Shown here piece by piece: positions 10,706 to 19,273 of a stretch of DNA of 30,024 nt. The translations under genes were made by a program, and so were the position numbers. The first letter of the stretch is position 1; every line of letters starts with the position of its first letter. The notes beneath the pieces are model-generated. The model was given only the letters and a program-made list of their open reading frames with translations, was not told the origin of the DNA and did no database searches. The stretch comes from Chara braunii (lineage: Eukaryota; Streptophyta; Charophyceae; Charales; Characeae): assembly GCA_003427395.1 (NCBI GenBank), contig BFEA01000215.1, positions 231,061 through 261,084 of the forward strand, written 5' to 3'.

Positions 10706-10809
10706 GGCTTGAACTGCACTCTTCTATTTATGGGCACGTGGCTGGTGGGCCAGTCGTATCCCAAGTCTAGGAGTGGGTTAGGCAGACGCAAAAGAAAGCA
10801 AAGTGTCAA
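10468..10809 (-). pseudogene. LINE ORF1 zinc-knuckle end, degenerate
   Basis: The minus-strand frame reads YDWPTSHVPINRRVQ followed by CWWRGVNHLTKDC. The spacing resembles a CCHC knuckle, with the second Cys replaced by Arg and one residue lost. The preceding P-T-x-x-x-x-I-N-x-x-x-x segment matches the linker that usually joins DUF4283 to the knuckle in plant LINE ORF1 proteins. The N-terminal DUF4283 part is missing because plus-strand LINE coding starts at about the same place (10803). After the knuckle the frame slips by one into the ORF1 linker. The call rests on a short motif and on position. Confidence 0.4.
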
Positions 10810-12160
10810 CTAAAGAGCAGGCACAAAAGGTTGATGTGAGGGAGGGAAGGATGACGAATAAAAATCACGCACAGACTAAAACTACGACGATACAGCCAGA
10901 CACTGTTATCCCCCTCCCGACATCGGGACAAGTGAACGAAAAGAAGATGGAAGGTGGGGGACAAGAGCCAAACCGAAATACAAAGGTGCAGGGGCAAACA
11001 AAGGATGCGAACACGAACGCCGCATGGAGGAACATAATGGCAGGAGGTGAAGTGTCACCCCAAGAGCTTCCCTCCACCTCAGGGTTTGGGAAGAAACCCC
11101 CTCTGCAATTGATGAAAGCGCTCTCGGGCCCGGATCCGTCGGACGCTAACAGATCCTCCATCCTCGGCCACATGGCACCACTGAAAAGTCATTTCATACA
11201 GCAATTGTATGTGGAGCCGGAGAGAAAGTTCCAAGTCAGAGAGGGCTTCATCTTCCCTCACTCCATCTTCCCACATCAAGCTAGGATTACCAGGGACACG
11301 ATCTATTCACACAAAGCTTTGCACTTCTGTTTCCTACCAGCACAGTCGAAAGATTAAACCGGACCGCCAGCTGGTGCACGACCACTTCCTGATCGCGGTG
11401 GACAATCAGGACTGCATCACAGTTGTGGCTTTGTGCTCGACGGACAAACACATAATTCTAAAGAATAAGGTACTGCAGTTCAGAGGCAAACAGGTGCAAG
11501 TGGTCTCTTGGTCGCTGGCTAACCCGCAATCCAGTGATGAGCGAAGGGAACACTTGATGAATTCGAATTTTTGGGTCGAATTTCGATTCGCACCGCTCTG
11601 TGTGCAGGGTGCGATCCTCACAGATCTAGAAAACATCGCCCATGTTAAAGGGTACATCATGGACCTACCCCAATGCTTGGGCAAGCGCGATGACTCTCTA
11701 TTGGTGGTAGTGGACTGGGATAAGTCGTACCCCTTCCCCTTAAATGAGGAATGAAGATATTCCCAAGGGGGCAAGGAATTATCGGTCCTTGTCAGCCATA
11801 CGCAGGATCCGTGGTGTTATGCATGCAAAGCAAGGGCCCACCTATGCACCGATTACCAGTGCCCGAACAATCACAAAACGAAAATCAGAGGTCTGGTTAC
11901 CCCTCACCCGACGGATGAAGAGAGATGGTTCCCTGTAGAGAAGGACCTTGATGGCTAGATGTTCAGAGCATATGCAGATGGTCGCCCCGGGAAATGGTTT
12001 TGGCAGGGGAAAGGCCAACCATCAGTTTTTCCAGCAGGAGCCAGGGTGGTAATTAACGATGATTACAACAGAAAGGCAAACAGGGGGTCACCCCGGATCC
12101 ACCGGAACAGGGTGCTAGGCGCGGCCAAGCTATGCCGAAGCCTATGACAAACACTAACAT
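10803..12160 (+). pseudogene. Second LINE ORF1, DUF4283-like plus zinc knuckle
   Basis: This is a putative nucleic-acid-binding ORF1 protein of a plant LINE, on the opposite strand to the first LINE. A polar N-terminus (10803-11340; first ATG at 10851) continues after a frame slip near 11340 into DRQLVHDHFLIAV, FRGKQVQVVSWSLANP, FWVEFRFAPLC, GYIMDLPQCLG and LLVVVDWDKSYPFPL, resembling the DUF4283 fold. Then comes CYACKARAHLCTDYQC (about 11815-11862), a C-x2-C-x4-H-x6-C knuckle. In-frame stops interrupt at 11752-11754 (TGA) and 11956-11958 (TAG). Downstream codons become Pro-rich linker and run into the duplicated, adapter-containing segment. No ORF2 follows on this strand. DUF4283 is assigned by pattern only. 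Confidence 0.55.
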
Positions 12161-12270
12161 AATAGGAAGACGGGAAAGGACAGTGGGAAACAGCGCAAAA
12201 CACCCAAACATCTGTTGCACAACAAGTCAAGGGAACCGCAAGCAACACAGGCCTGACTCGGCTTCATGCC

Positions 12271-12622
12271 CAGCGCCTATACAGACCAAAGCAACAAGAA
12301 GGAACAACGGAGTCGACCCCCGCCCCCCCCCCCCCACACGTCCGAGGAGGATAACCAGCCTACCGTTGTGGAGACCGGTCAGCCTGTTTAGCCTCGTGCG
12401 GGTGTCCGCATCCCCTCCGCCAACGTCAAAGTGCAACCTAAGATGTGTATAAGAGACAGCGACTATACAAACCAAAGCGACAGCGAGGAATAATTGAGTC
12501 GACCCCCGAACCCCCCTCCTCGTCCGAGGAGGATAACCAGCCTACCGTTGTGGAGACCGGTCAGCCTGTTTAGCCTCGTGCGGGTGTCCGCATCCCCTCC
12601 GCCAACGTCAAAGTGCAACCTA
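12271..12622. repeat. 186-bp direct duplication flanking adapter sequence
   Basis: Copy 1 is 12271-12440 and copy 2 is 12457-12622. The first about 70 bp of each are diverged (CAGCGCCTATACAGACCAAAG against CAGCGACTATACAAACCAAAG, and a C-run against CCGAACCCCCCTCCTC). The last about 100 bp, from GTCCGAGGAGGATAACC to GTGCAACCTA, are identical. Two repeat copies with a mosaic diverged/identical pattern around a library adapter suggest an artificial join rather than a natural tandem repeat. Confidence 0.85.
12441..12459 (+). other. Tn5 mosaic end (Nextera adapter) in the assembly
   Basis: AGATGTGTATAAGAGACAG is an exact match to the 19-bp hyperactive-Tn5 mosaic end used in Nextera and mate-pair libraries. 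Its translations give the well-known contaminant peptides MCIRDS (plus strand) and VSYTHL (minus strand). It does not belong to the genome. Confidence 0.97.
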
Positions 12623-12923
12623 CCGCCTCCTCTCACGCCCCCCAAAGTGGCAATCAGCCTGCCCCTTAGGGAGTAATGCCCTCCTTAAGAAACACTGAGC
12701 ACAGCACCAGGATCAAAAGATGTACTGTTCCAATTTTAACAGATGTCCCGAAAGACTGTTCCACTTCTTTTTTGTGTAGTAGAGAGAGGTCTTATGTCTT
12801 ACCTCATTTGGCTTAGTGTCACTGTACGATCTGCCTCATTTGGCTTAGTGTCACTGTACGATCTGTAACGGTGTGTATGGTCTGTAGTGTCTCTTTATAC
12901 AGAAGAAAAACAAGGATCTATGA
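12623..12923. other. Gene-free spacer before chromovirus remnant
   Basis: No coding evidence is visible. The only structure is a perfect two-copy 32-bp tandem repeat (listed separately). The left end of the retroelement RT begins abruptly around 12920, with a TGA directly before the first recognisable codons. Confidence 0.5.
12802..12865. repeat. Perfect 32-bp tandem repeat, two copies
   Basis: The unit starting CCTCATTTGGCTTAGTGTC occupies 12802-12833 and 12834-12865 without a mismatch. Confidence 0.95.
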
Positions 12924-13385
12924 TTGTGCATCGACTACCGTAAGCTCAACACGCAAACCGTCAAGAATGCGGGGCATCTTCCTCGTATTAACGATCTCCT
13001 TGAGCGATTGGGTGGTGCGAGGTACTTTTCTAAGTTGGATCTGAAATCAGGATACCATCAGATTTCAATCCGGCCGAACGATCGTTATAAATCCACGTTC
13101 AAGACGCTGTATGGGCATTTTGAGTGGGTGGTCATGCCTTTTGGCCTCACCAACGCCCCGACGACCTTTCAAGCGGCAATGACCAACGAGTTTCGTACGA
13201 TGTTGGAACGGTTCGTGCTAGTCTACTTAGACGACATTCTTGTCTATAACCGGACATTGGAGGATCATCTTGAGCAACTTCGACGAGTGTTGGAGACGCT
13301 CCGCCGCGCCAAGTACAAAGCCAACCGGGACAAGTGCGAATTTATCCGGCAAGAGTTGCAATACTTGGGTCATTTTGTCACACCG
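12924..13385 (+). pseudogene. Gypsy reverse transcriptase fragment
   Basis: The frame reads CIDYRKLNTQTVKN, FSKLDLKSGYHQI, MPFGLTNAPTTFQ, VLVYLDDILVY and finally LQYLGHFVT. These are the Ty3/gypsy RT motifs in order, with the catalytic YLDD intact. A TGA just before 12924 and the loss of everything upstream show 5' truncation. Immediately after LQYLGHFVT the similarity stops, where RNase H should begin. The next bases belong to the integrase tail in another frame, so about 1.5 to 2 kb of pol is probably missing (my estimate from the family layout). Confidence 0.88.
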
Positions 13386-13789
13386 AAGGACCTTCCCTCA
13401 CCATTCAGGTGCCCGCCCACTTGCCCGTCTACCCGGTCTTTCATTACTCCAAGTTGGCTCTTTACACGCCAGCGGAACATGACGATTTTCACGGGCGACG
13501 ATCGCAAGACCCACCCTCTATGGACAATTTTCAAGAGGTCGACGACATCATGTCCTAGCGACGCTACAGCAACAGGCCAACCGAATACTTGGTACACTTT
13601 GCGTACTGCACCCACAAAGTTGACCGTTGGTTGACCCATCTGGAACTCCAAGCAACAACTCCAGATGTTCTCGCACGCTACGAACGCAAGATGCAAGGCA
13701 AGCCGTTATCTTCGGCTCCACGATGCACCCGCGTCCAAGTTCCACCTTCAGATCGTCAGCTTCGCCCTCGACCCGGCTTGACTTCATAA
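13386..13789 (+). pseudogene. Integrase C-terminal tail and chromodomain
   Basis: In the frame of 13334-13789, the protein reads VPAHLPVYPVFHYSKLALY, the P-V-F-H-x-S-x-L end of gypsy integrase. Next is QDPPSMDNFQEVDDIMS, then a TAG at 13556-13558. The same frame continues with EYLVHFAYCTHKVDRWLTH and LELQATTPDVLARYER, which matches a chromodomain (YLV.F...D.W.....L). Chromodomains direct integration to marked chromatin. The frame ends with TAA at 13787-13789, overlapping the polypurine tract. One nonsense codon and the upstream deletion make it non-functional. Confidence 0.75.
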
Positions 13790-13800
13790 GGAGGGGGGGG
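13788..13800 (+). promoter_or_regulatory. Polypurine tract
   Basis: AAGGAGGGGGGGG directly precedes TGTTACACG. This is the site where plus-strand DNA synthesis starts in LTR retrotransposons, and it fixes the LTR start at 13801. Confidence 0.85.
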
Positions 13801-13869
13801 TGTTACACGTTGTGCCTGCAACATGCTAGGCCTGAAACGAGGGTCATTTTCAGGCCATGCGTTGTTTTC

Positions 13870-14018
13870 AGCCTAAAAGCCTGAAAACAAGGGCCTACAT
13901 GCCCTGTCTCGTTTTCAGCCCAAAAGCCTGAAAACAAGGGCCTACAGGCCCTGTGTCGTTTCAGCCTGAAAGCCTGAAAACAAGGGCCTACAGACCCGGT
14001 GTCGTTTCAGCCTAAAAC
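13870..14018. repeat. 46-47-bp minisatellite within the LTR
   Basis: The core AGCCTGAAAACAAGGGCCTA begins at 13878, 13925 and 13971, and degenerate half-units flank it on both sides (GCCTGAAACGAGGG, CAGCCTAAAACA). Each core contains the inverted repeat AGGGCCTACAGGCCCT or a variant of it. Confidence 0.85.
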
Positions 14019-14540
14019 ACAGCCCTCCAGACCCTATCTTTTCAGCCTAAAACAGAGGGCCATTTTCAGGCCCTCATAAGATCGACCTGCCCTGAAACTT
14101 AGGCACCAGACCAGGGTTTTAGCACAGGTCATTTTGGGCGTGTTTTAAAGACAACCTTTGTTTGAGCTTGAACGCCAGGGTCTGGCACGTTTTGGCATTG
14201 GTAAGAGCAGCCTCCTGGACGGGCCAGCACTACATAAGACTGGCCTGCCCTGCAGGCTGCAAGTAGTTCATATGGATTTCCCAGGCGCTTCACATGCATT
14301 TCGGGAGGCAGGAGGTAGTCTTCAGGATTCGGCAGCAGCATTCTGGAGGAGTGTTGCAGTAGTAGTAGTAGCGTTAGCAGTAGTCTTCAACACTGGGTGC
14401 TAGTAGGAGCTAAAGTAGTACTGGAGGGTGAGAGAGATTTGGCGGAGGCCAAGGAGACTTACCTGCAGCGCCATAGCTCCAACTTCGTCTTCAAAGTACC
14501 CGCAGCATGGCGCCATCTTCAGAGCTTAGTACCTGGAACA

Positions 14541-14541
<1 letters not shown>

Positions 14542-14578
<37 letters not shown>
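14542..14578. repeat. (GA)n microsatellite
   Basis: There are 37 bp of GA dinucleotides with one AAAG interruption, inside the probable LTR. A shorter GAGAGAGAGA lies near 14662. Confidence 0.95.
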
Positions 14579-15011
14579 TTCTTCTTCTTCCTCCTCTCAG
14601 TCCACCATCTCTGCCTCACCCTCTCACTCTCTGACTTCTCGGCCTCAACAGACTACGAGCGAGAGAGAGAGATAAGTGATTTTGGGGATGTTGACGACAT
14701 TGGGATACAGACTCGACTTTGGAATAGAGACATTGACGAGGGACTATTTGGGATCGATACCAGGGACACTTGTGTGACGACATTTCCATCCTCTCCCTCA
14801 TCTTCATCTTCGTCTGTGGATGTTTGGGGCTAGCGCACTCTTCCTGTGTGAGCTCCAGGCCCCTTCCCAACTTGTAATGATGATGATGTATGATTAGTCT
14901 GCATTGCAATATGGATTGGGTTGATCACTGGCATCCTAGCATTCCGCTGCGCTATCTTATACTATGTGAGGTCGGTCCTTGTTCTGTTTTGCACCATTAC
15001 GGTATGCAACA

Positions 15012-15681
15012 ATTTGGTATCTCCTCCGCCTTTCACATGTGTGAAGTATGATGGGATATCCTATATCTAGGTCTTCCACTGCACTACAAAGTGTCATTTT
15101 TGTATGTATCAGGATGTATACTGCTTGTTGACATTCCAATATTATTGCATTGTCAATTCAGTCCTTTTTATCACATTGTGGATCCTTGGCTATATATATA
15201 GATCGCCCAACTGGGCATGTATCACAAGGCCTCTCTCTACTACTGGAAAAAATGAGAACGGAAGTCCATAAAGGAGATTACATTGGTTGGAATATAAGCA
15301 GATACACCTCCAGCTTATGCTCCGTGAGCCATGTAACTAGGCCGACAAATGGGACTGTGCCCCTGAATTGTTTTTGACAGTCCTCTCTGACAATTAGGGC
15401 CTAGTTGCACTACTACTCGGCATCCACCAAGTTTGGCGAGTGGGTGCATGGTTGCACTTACTTGCCAAACTTGAGCGTGTGAAACACTGTCAGACTGTGT
15501 GGATAACTTTTCTTTTTCTGTGGAGGGTACTACAAGTGGTCCCTCCACAAAATGACTTTCAGGAGAGTATTTAGCTTCACGAGGGTAGATCTCACCCGCA
15601 ACCCTTTTTAATTGTCTACCGTGTGGTCGTGGGGAACACAACCCTAAGGTAGCCAAAACAATGACTAAGCGCGTATATATA

Positions 15682-15770
<89 letters not shown>

Positions 15771-16522
15771 GAATGACAAAATTGAAATACGGGTCATATT
15801 GTGGTCGTGATCTATTTCGCAGTTGGAATGATTTATTTAGCAACTGTCGTACTCCAGCCCCTACAGTTGGTACCTACTCGATGGGTTCAGATTCAGCCAT
15901 CACTTCGGCTTGTACAAAGACATCAGGCCCTACCAGTCATTTCAATCCAACTACCTCTTGGAGATTTTACCCCGCAAATCTTCAGTTTCGGAAGTTGGGC
16001 CTATTTTTCTAGAGATTTGACTTATTTAATTTCAAGATCTACGGCTGCGAGCTTGTGAACCAAGATCAGTGAAGAGGAATCAGCGGAACTCACCCTGCGG
16101 GAAGGAGTCCCTCGGAGGACCGGCCGCCACTGGACCTGGGAGCACCGAGTGTATAAGTAACCGGCACAGGACCGGTTGCAGCAGGCTGGTTTGTCTCACG
16201 GGGAGCAGCTTCGGGATTTCATCCGCTGGCAGCTGCGCCCATCGCATAGGCGAATCTGCAGTCACACCACAGACACCAGTTTGCTCAGAGGCCGAATTGT
16301 TTTTCCTCGCCAGATTTTGGCCGAGGGCTGCCCTCGTCCTACTCCACCAGCCTTCCCCCCTTTCGCGCTAACCCGCTTCCGCTTTCTTTCATATTCGCAG
16401 TCACTGTCCTCCCCCTAGCCCAGTGTTTGCTGTCGATTCATTCGTCGGTCGGTCAGTCAAGTCTTCCCCTGCTCATCTAACTCCTGGTAAGTCCTCCCCC
16501 CCCTTTTTTTTTCCTAGCCGGT
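15012..16522. other. Gene-free region with PBS-like site and (GA)n
   Basis: TGGTATC at 15015-15021 directly follows the proposed LTR and matches the first seven bases of a tRNA-Met primer binding site. The following bases (TCCTCC) do not match. A long (GA)n tract lies at 15684-15767. The rest shows no domain-like frame, and the open frames over the GA tract are repeat artefacts. Confidence 0.45.
15684..15767. repeat. Long (GA)n microsatellite
   Basis: About 84 bp of nearly uninterrupted GA dinucleotide, preceded by GTATATATAATA. Confidence 0.97.
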
Positions 16523-17842
16523 ATGAACCCCGTTTATCCTCCCCCGGGTCCCGTCACTTCCGCTGTCTCCGGCTCCCCGCCTAACCAAAGAGAGCACCGC
16601 AACTCAACCCCCCCCAATTCGTTCCCCTCATCGCCTCGCCATTCCTCCCCTTCCTCCTCCCACCATTCACCTCCCCATGGCAAACCTCCCCTCTACGACC
16701 CATTCTTAAAGCATCACTATCCCTCACACCTACTCCCTCATTCTCTCTCACCCATCTCCTTTCAATCCCTCCTCGAGGAATTCTCCTCTCTTATCAACTT
16801 CCCATCGTCATGCATTCCCTGTCCCCCTATCTCCACTGATCCTGCGCTCGAGCGCATCTTTGTCATTGACCTGCCTACCGCATCCCTACTTCCTCTTCAT
16901 CTCTTCCTCCTACCTCTGCTTCTTCCCACCTCGCTGCGCAAGATTCAGAGTCTTACCACTGAGAAAACTTATGCGGATCTGTTCAACGTAGACTCGGAGG
17001 ATGTCGTCGAGTTCGTTTCTTCTGCAGCCTCTTTTCGATTCCAAAACGATCAAAGGAACCTCTTCATAATCAAGAGGAAGCGTGCAACCGAACTGCTCTC
17101 TCATTCCCTTTTTTCACCTACCATCCTCAATCACCTCGTCATAGACTCGCGCGCCCTCTCTTCCCTCTCCCCGCGGGAGCTGTTACGAGCTCAACTGGAC
17201 CTGGCCGATTTTCAGATCAGAAGTGCTTGAGACATTTCGGCAAACTTCTTCTGTTTTGCTATGTGCATTGCGAAGATCGGTTCAAGATCGACGCAATCTT
17301 GGGTTGGAGAAGGTCTTCTAACCCTGGTGCAGAACCTCCCTTGTCTGGCAACTTCACCGTTTCTCGCCTTCCCGGTGACTGCTTTCTTCAAGGATTTTTT
17401 CTGCTCCCTCGGCGACGCGGCAGTTTCGGATCTCCATCTCGCAAATCTTGCGGATTGGGGTCCAGGTCCCTGGTTCCGTTATCTAAAGAAGCAGGCGTGC
17501 GATAAGCTACCTGATTACGTGGTTCACCCGACTCTGCCAATTGAACCGTCGTCGCAATTTGTGTCAGATTACCCCATGTTGTTTGTCTCCTCCAGAAAGG
17601 GCTATAGGAAGTGCTTTAGTTTTAGGCATAGGATAGTTAGTGATGAAGAGGAAGGGGAAGCAGGTCCCACCAGGTTGAAGATGTCTCTTCCTCCAATTCC
17701 CCATCACCTCCTCATCTCCCACTTCAACCCCTCTTTCTGGCCACAAAACCTCCTCCTCCTCTCAATCCCCTGTAAATCCCCAGCCCCCTTTCCCAGCCGC
17801 TCCCAAAACTCCAAGGCAATGGCGCAAACCCAGAACCTGTAG
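16523..17842 (+). pseudogene. Ser/Pro-rich hypothetical reading frame with one in-frame TGA
   Basis: I do not recognise this gene. An ATG at 16523 opens a 235-codon frame ending in TGA at 17228-17230. The same frame continues for another 203 codons to 17842, so one nonsense codon separates two halves of a frame of about 439 codons. Residues 1 to 75 are rich in S, P and H (PPPGP, SSPRHSSPSSSHHSPPHG). After that comes a more globular part with TEKTYADLFNVDSEDVVEFV, FQNDQRNLFIIKRKRA and SPRELLRAQLDLADFQIRSA. Beyond the stop are FLAFPVTAFFKDFFCSL and LADWGPGPWFRYLKKQACD. AATAAA at 18116 and poly(A) at 18179 lie downstream, and no introns are evident. It may be a retrocopy, a gag- or ORF1-like protein, or an intact gene with a sequencing error. 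Confidence 0.4.
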
Positions 17843-18178
17843 AAATCTAGATTTTGTTATCTTCTTCTTCCTGTTTCTCCTTTTCTTCCTCCATCTCTTT
17901 ACCCTCTTCCTCCTTTTCCACAGACCTACTCGCTCCTATTGCCTCCCTCCCTGAAACTCATTACCTTCCATATTGTTTCATAAGGATAGTAGTGTAACTA
18001 AGAGGAATTTTGTTCCTCTTTTTCTTTTAATTGAGATTTCATTTTCGGTGTCGTTTTGAACACTCTTCTGTTTTCCTTGCTTTAGTTTAATGCTCTTTTC
18101 TGTTAATTCTTATGAAATAAAGGATCAATGATGAATGAGAGTGTTTATGTCAACATCTTATTCTTTCGGGTTGTCTGG
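17843..18178 (+). other. Possible 3' untranslated region with AATAAA
   Basis: Pyrimidine-rich sequence after the hypothetical frame, with AATAAA at 18116-18121, about 58 bp before an 18-A run. This spacing is longer than usual for a cleavage site, so the link to the poly(A) run is tentative. Confidence 0.35.
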
Positions 18179-18525
18179 AAAAAAAAAAAAAAAAAGGAGT
18201 AGACAAAGGGGAGGGACGTAGGTCAGAAATTAAGCAATCACGCAAATTGAAATCTTCGGGGTATTTAAAAAAAAAAAAAAAAAAAAGGAGCAAGATAAAG
18301 ATGTAAATTACACTCATCACTCTGTTTGGCTTCAAAACTAAGTTTTTCAATCAAGCTCATTAACGATTTCGCCGAATGAGGAGTTGCAACAGTTTTCCTT
18401 CAATCCTTATGGAAGGAAATTTGTTCCAACTCCTCTTTCCCCTCTTCCTTCTTCCTTTCGGGTTTTGGTTATGCTTAAGAACTTGTCAACCGCACCTCCT
18501 TAAATTTCATTTGTTTTATGCTACC

Positions 18526-18526
18526 T

Positions 18527-18559
<33 letters not shown>

Positions 18560-18561
18560 TG
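18526..18561. repeat. (AT)n microsatellite
   Basis: A run of alternating TA with one G interruption (TATATATGTATATATAT). Confidence 0.9.
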
Positions 18562-18749
18562 TTTTCTGTTTTCTCCCTCTTTTTTCCCTTACTGCCTGAA
18601 CATCCAACTATGACCAAGCTCACCTATTCATCATGTTTTGTTGTTCATCAAGTTTCTCAACATTATGCTTTGGTTCTAACGTCAAAAAAAAAGAAAGAAA
18701 AAAAAAAAAAGGGAGAAGGATAAGGAGAGAAAGCCTTGCCATGCCTTTT

Positions 18750-18838
18750 TACTACGGATAGCGACGCGCCACAATTCGTGTCAAAATTCGACAATATTTT
18801 ATACTATCGAAAATTACCTCACGCCACGATCCGTAGCA
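18750..18838. mobile_element. Short foldback element, copy 1
   Basis: The ends TACTACGGAT and ATCCGTAGCA are near-perfect inverted repeats, and the similarity continues inward (GCGACGCG against CACGCCACG). The AT-rich centre contains a second inverted pair, TTCGA and TCGAA. At 89 bp this is far too small to code and resembles a miniature inverted-repeat element. A second copy lies 268 bp downstream. Confidence 0.6.
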
Positions 18839-19017
18839 AATTAGGATATTACTGCAATTATGGCGTGTAGTAATAAAGGATTTTGAAGTTCTGCTTTCTC
18901 ATCCCCGAAGCCAGAATATTAACTGCGCCCGCTGTTTTTATATTTAAGACAAAAAAAAAGGAAGGAAAAGGAAGTATGTGCTTCTACGAATCCGCCTTCT
19001 GCAACAAATCTTGCACT

Positions 19018-19114
19018 TGCTACAGATAGTGATGCGTGATATTCACGCGAATTCGATAAGTATTCTACTACTATCGATATTCGCAACGAAGGCTTCACGC
19101 CATGATCCGTAGCA
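19018..19114. mobile_element. Short foldback element, copy 2
   Basis: TGCTACAGATAGTGATGCGT at the left pairs with the reverse complement of TCACGCCATGATCCGTAGCA at the right. The same terminal sequence, TGCTACGGAT..TGGCGTGA, defines copy 1. The interior also contains ATTCACGCGAATTCG and CTATCGATATTCG, allowing a longer hairpin. Confidence 0.6.
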
Positions 19115-19216
19115 ATAAGCGCTTTAGAAAGTTTTGGCTAAGGCCTCAGTTTGTGGGGTAAGGAGGTAGTTAATTCAATAATAAATCATTTTGCGCGCAT
19201 GATGACTTCTACGTCA

Positions 19217-19248
<32 letters not shown>

Positions 19249-19273
19249 NNNNNNNNNNNNNNNNNNNNNNNNN
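19249..19273. other. Assembly gap (25 N) inside poly(A)
   Basis: Twenty-five N bases lie between A runs at 19220-19248 and 19274-19282, so the true length and content of this tract are unknown. Confidence 0.99.

Larger units (their letters stand above)
1285..10809 (-). mobile_element. Decayed LINE-type non-LTR retrotransposon, about 9.5 kb
   Basis: Read on the minus strand, the window shows the LINE order: ORF1 with a degenerate zinc knuckle and low-complexity linker, then APE-like endonuclease, reverse transcriptase, and a C-terminal Cys/His domain. The T-rich tract at 1285-1371 is probably the genomic image of its poly(A) tail. No LTRs flank it. The element has many frameshifts, at least seven in-frame stops, an internal duplication of the endonuclease, and substituted RT catalytic residues, so it is inactive. 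The boundaries are inferred: the 5' edge near 10809 is where plus-strand LINE coding begins, and target-site duplications were not found by eye. Confidence 0.8.
12924..15011 (+). mobile_element. Ty3/gypsy chromovirus remnant with 3' LTR
   Basis: Parts present, in order: a 5'-truncated reverse transcriptase, an internal deletion, an integrase tail with chromodomain, a polypurine tract, and an LTR starting TGTTACACG. Gag, protease, RNase H and the integrase core are absent. The arrangement of chromodomain, then PPT, then LTR is diagnostic for a chromovirus 3' end. The right LTR boundary at 15011 is inferred from the matching TGTT/AACA ends. Confidence 0.75.
13801..15011 (+). repeat. Probable chromovirus LTR
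   Basis: The start, TGTTACACG, follows the polypurine tract. The proposed end, TATGCAACA (15003-15011), forms TGTT...AACA ends. It is followed by AT and TTGGTATC, closely like the AACA-AT-TGGTATC junction of the other gypsy element in this window (27494-27503, minus strand). The LTR contains a 46-bp minisatellite near its start and a (GA)n tract at 14542-14578. The 5' boundary is firm; the 3' boundary is an inference. Confidence 0.6.

Noticed and set aside
12227-12676. Open frames on both strands over the duplicated segment
   Set aside because: They are created by the duplication and translate the sequencing adapter (VSYTHL/MCIRDS).
13870-14018. Regular repeats that could suggest a CRISPR array
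   Set aside because: The units are contiguous with no unique spacers, and lie in an LTR of a eukaryotic retroelement.
15315-15843. Long (Ser-Leu)n frames on the minus strand
   Set aside because: They are simply the (GA)n microsatellite read as codons.
16497-16517. GTAAGT...TTTCCTAG just before the ATG at 16523, resembling an intron
   Set aside because: It would be only 21 bp, too short for a plant spliceosomal intron. It is a C- and T-rich stretch that mimics splice sites.
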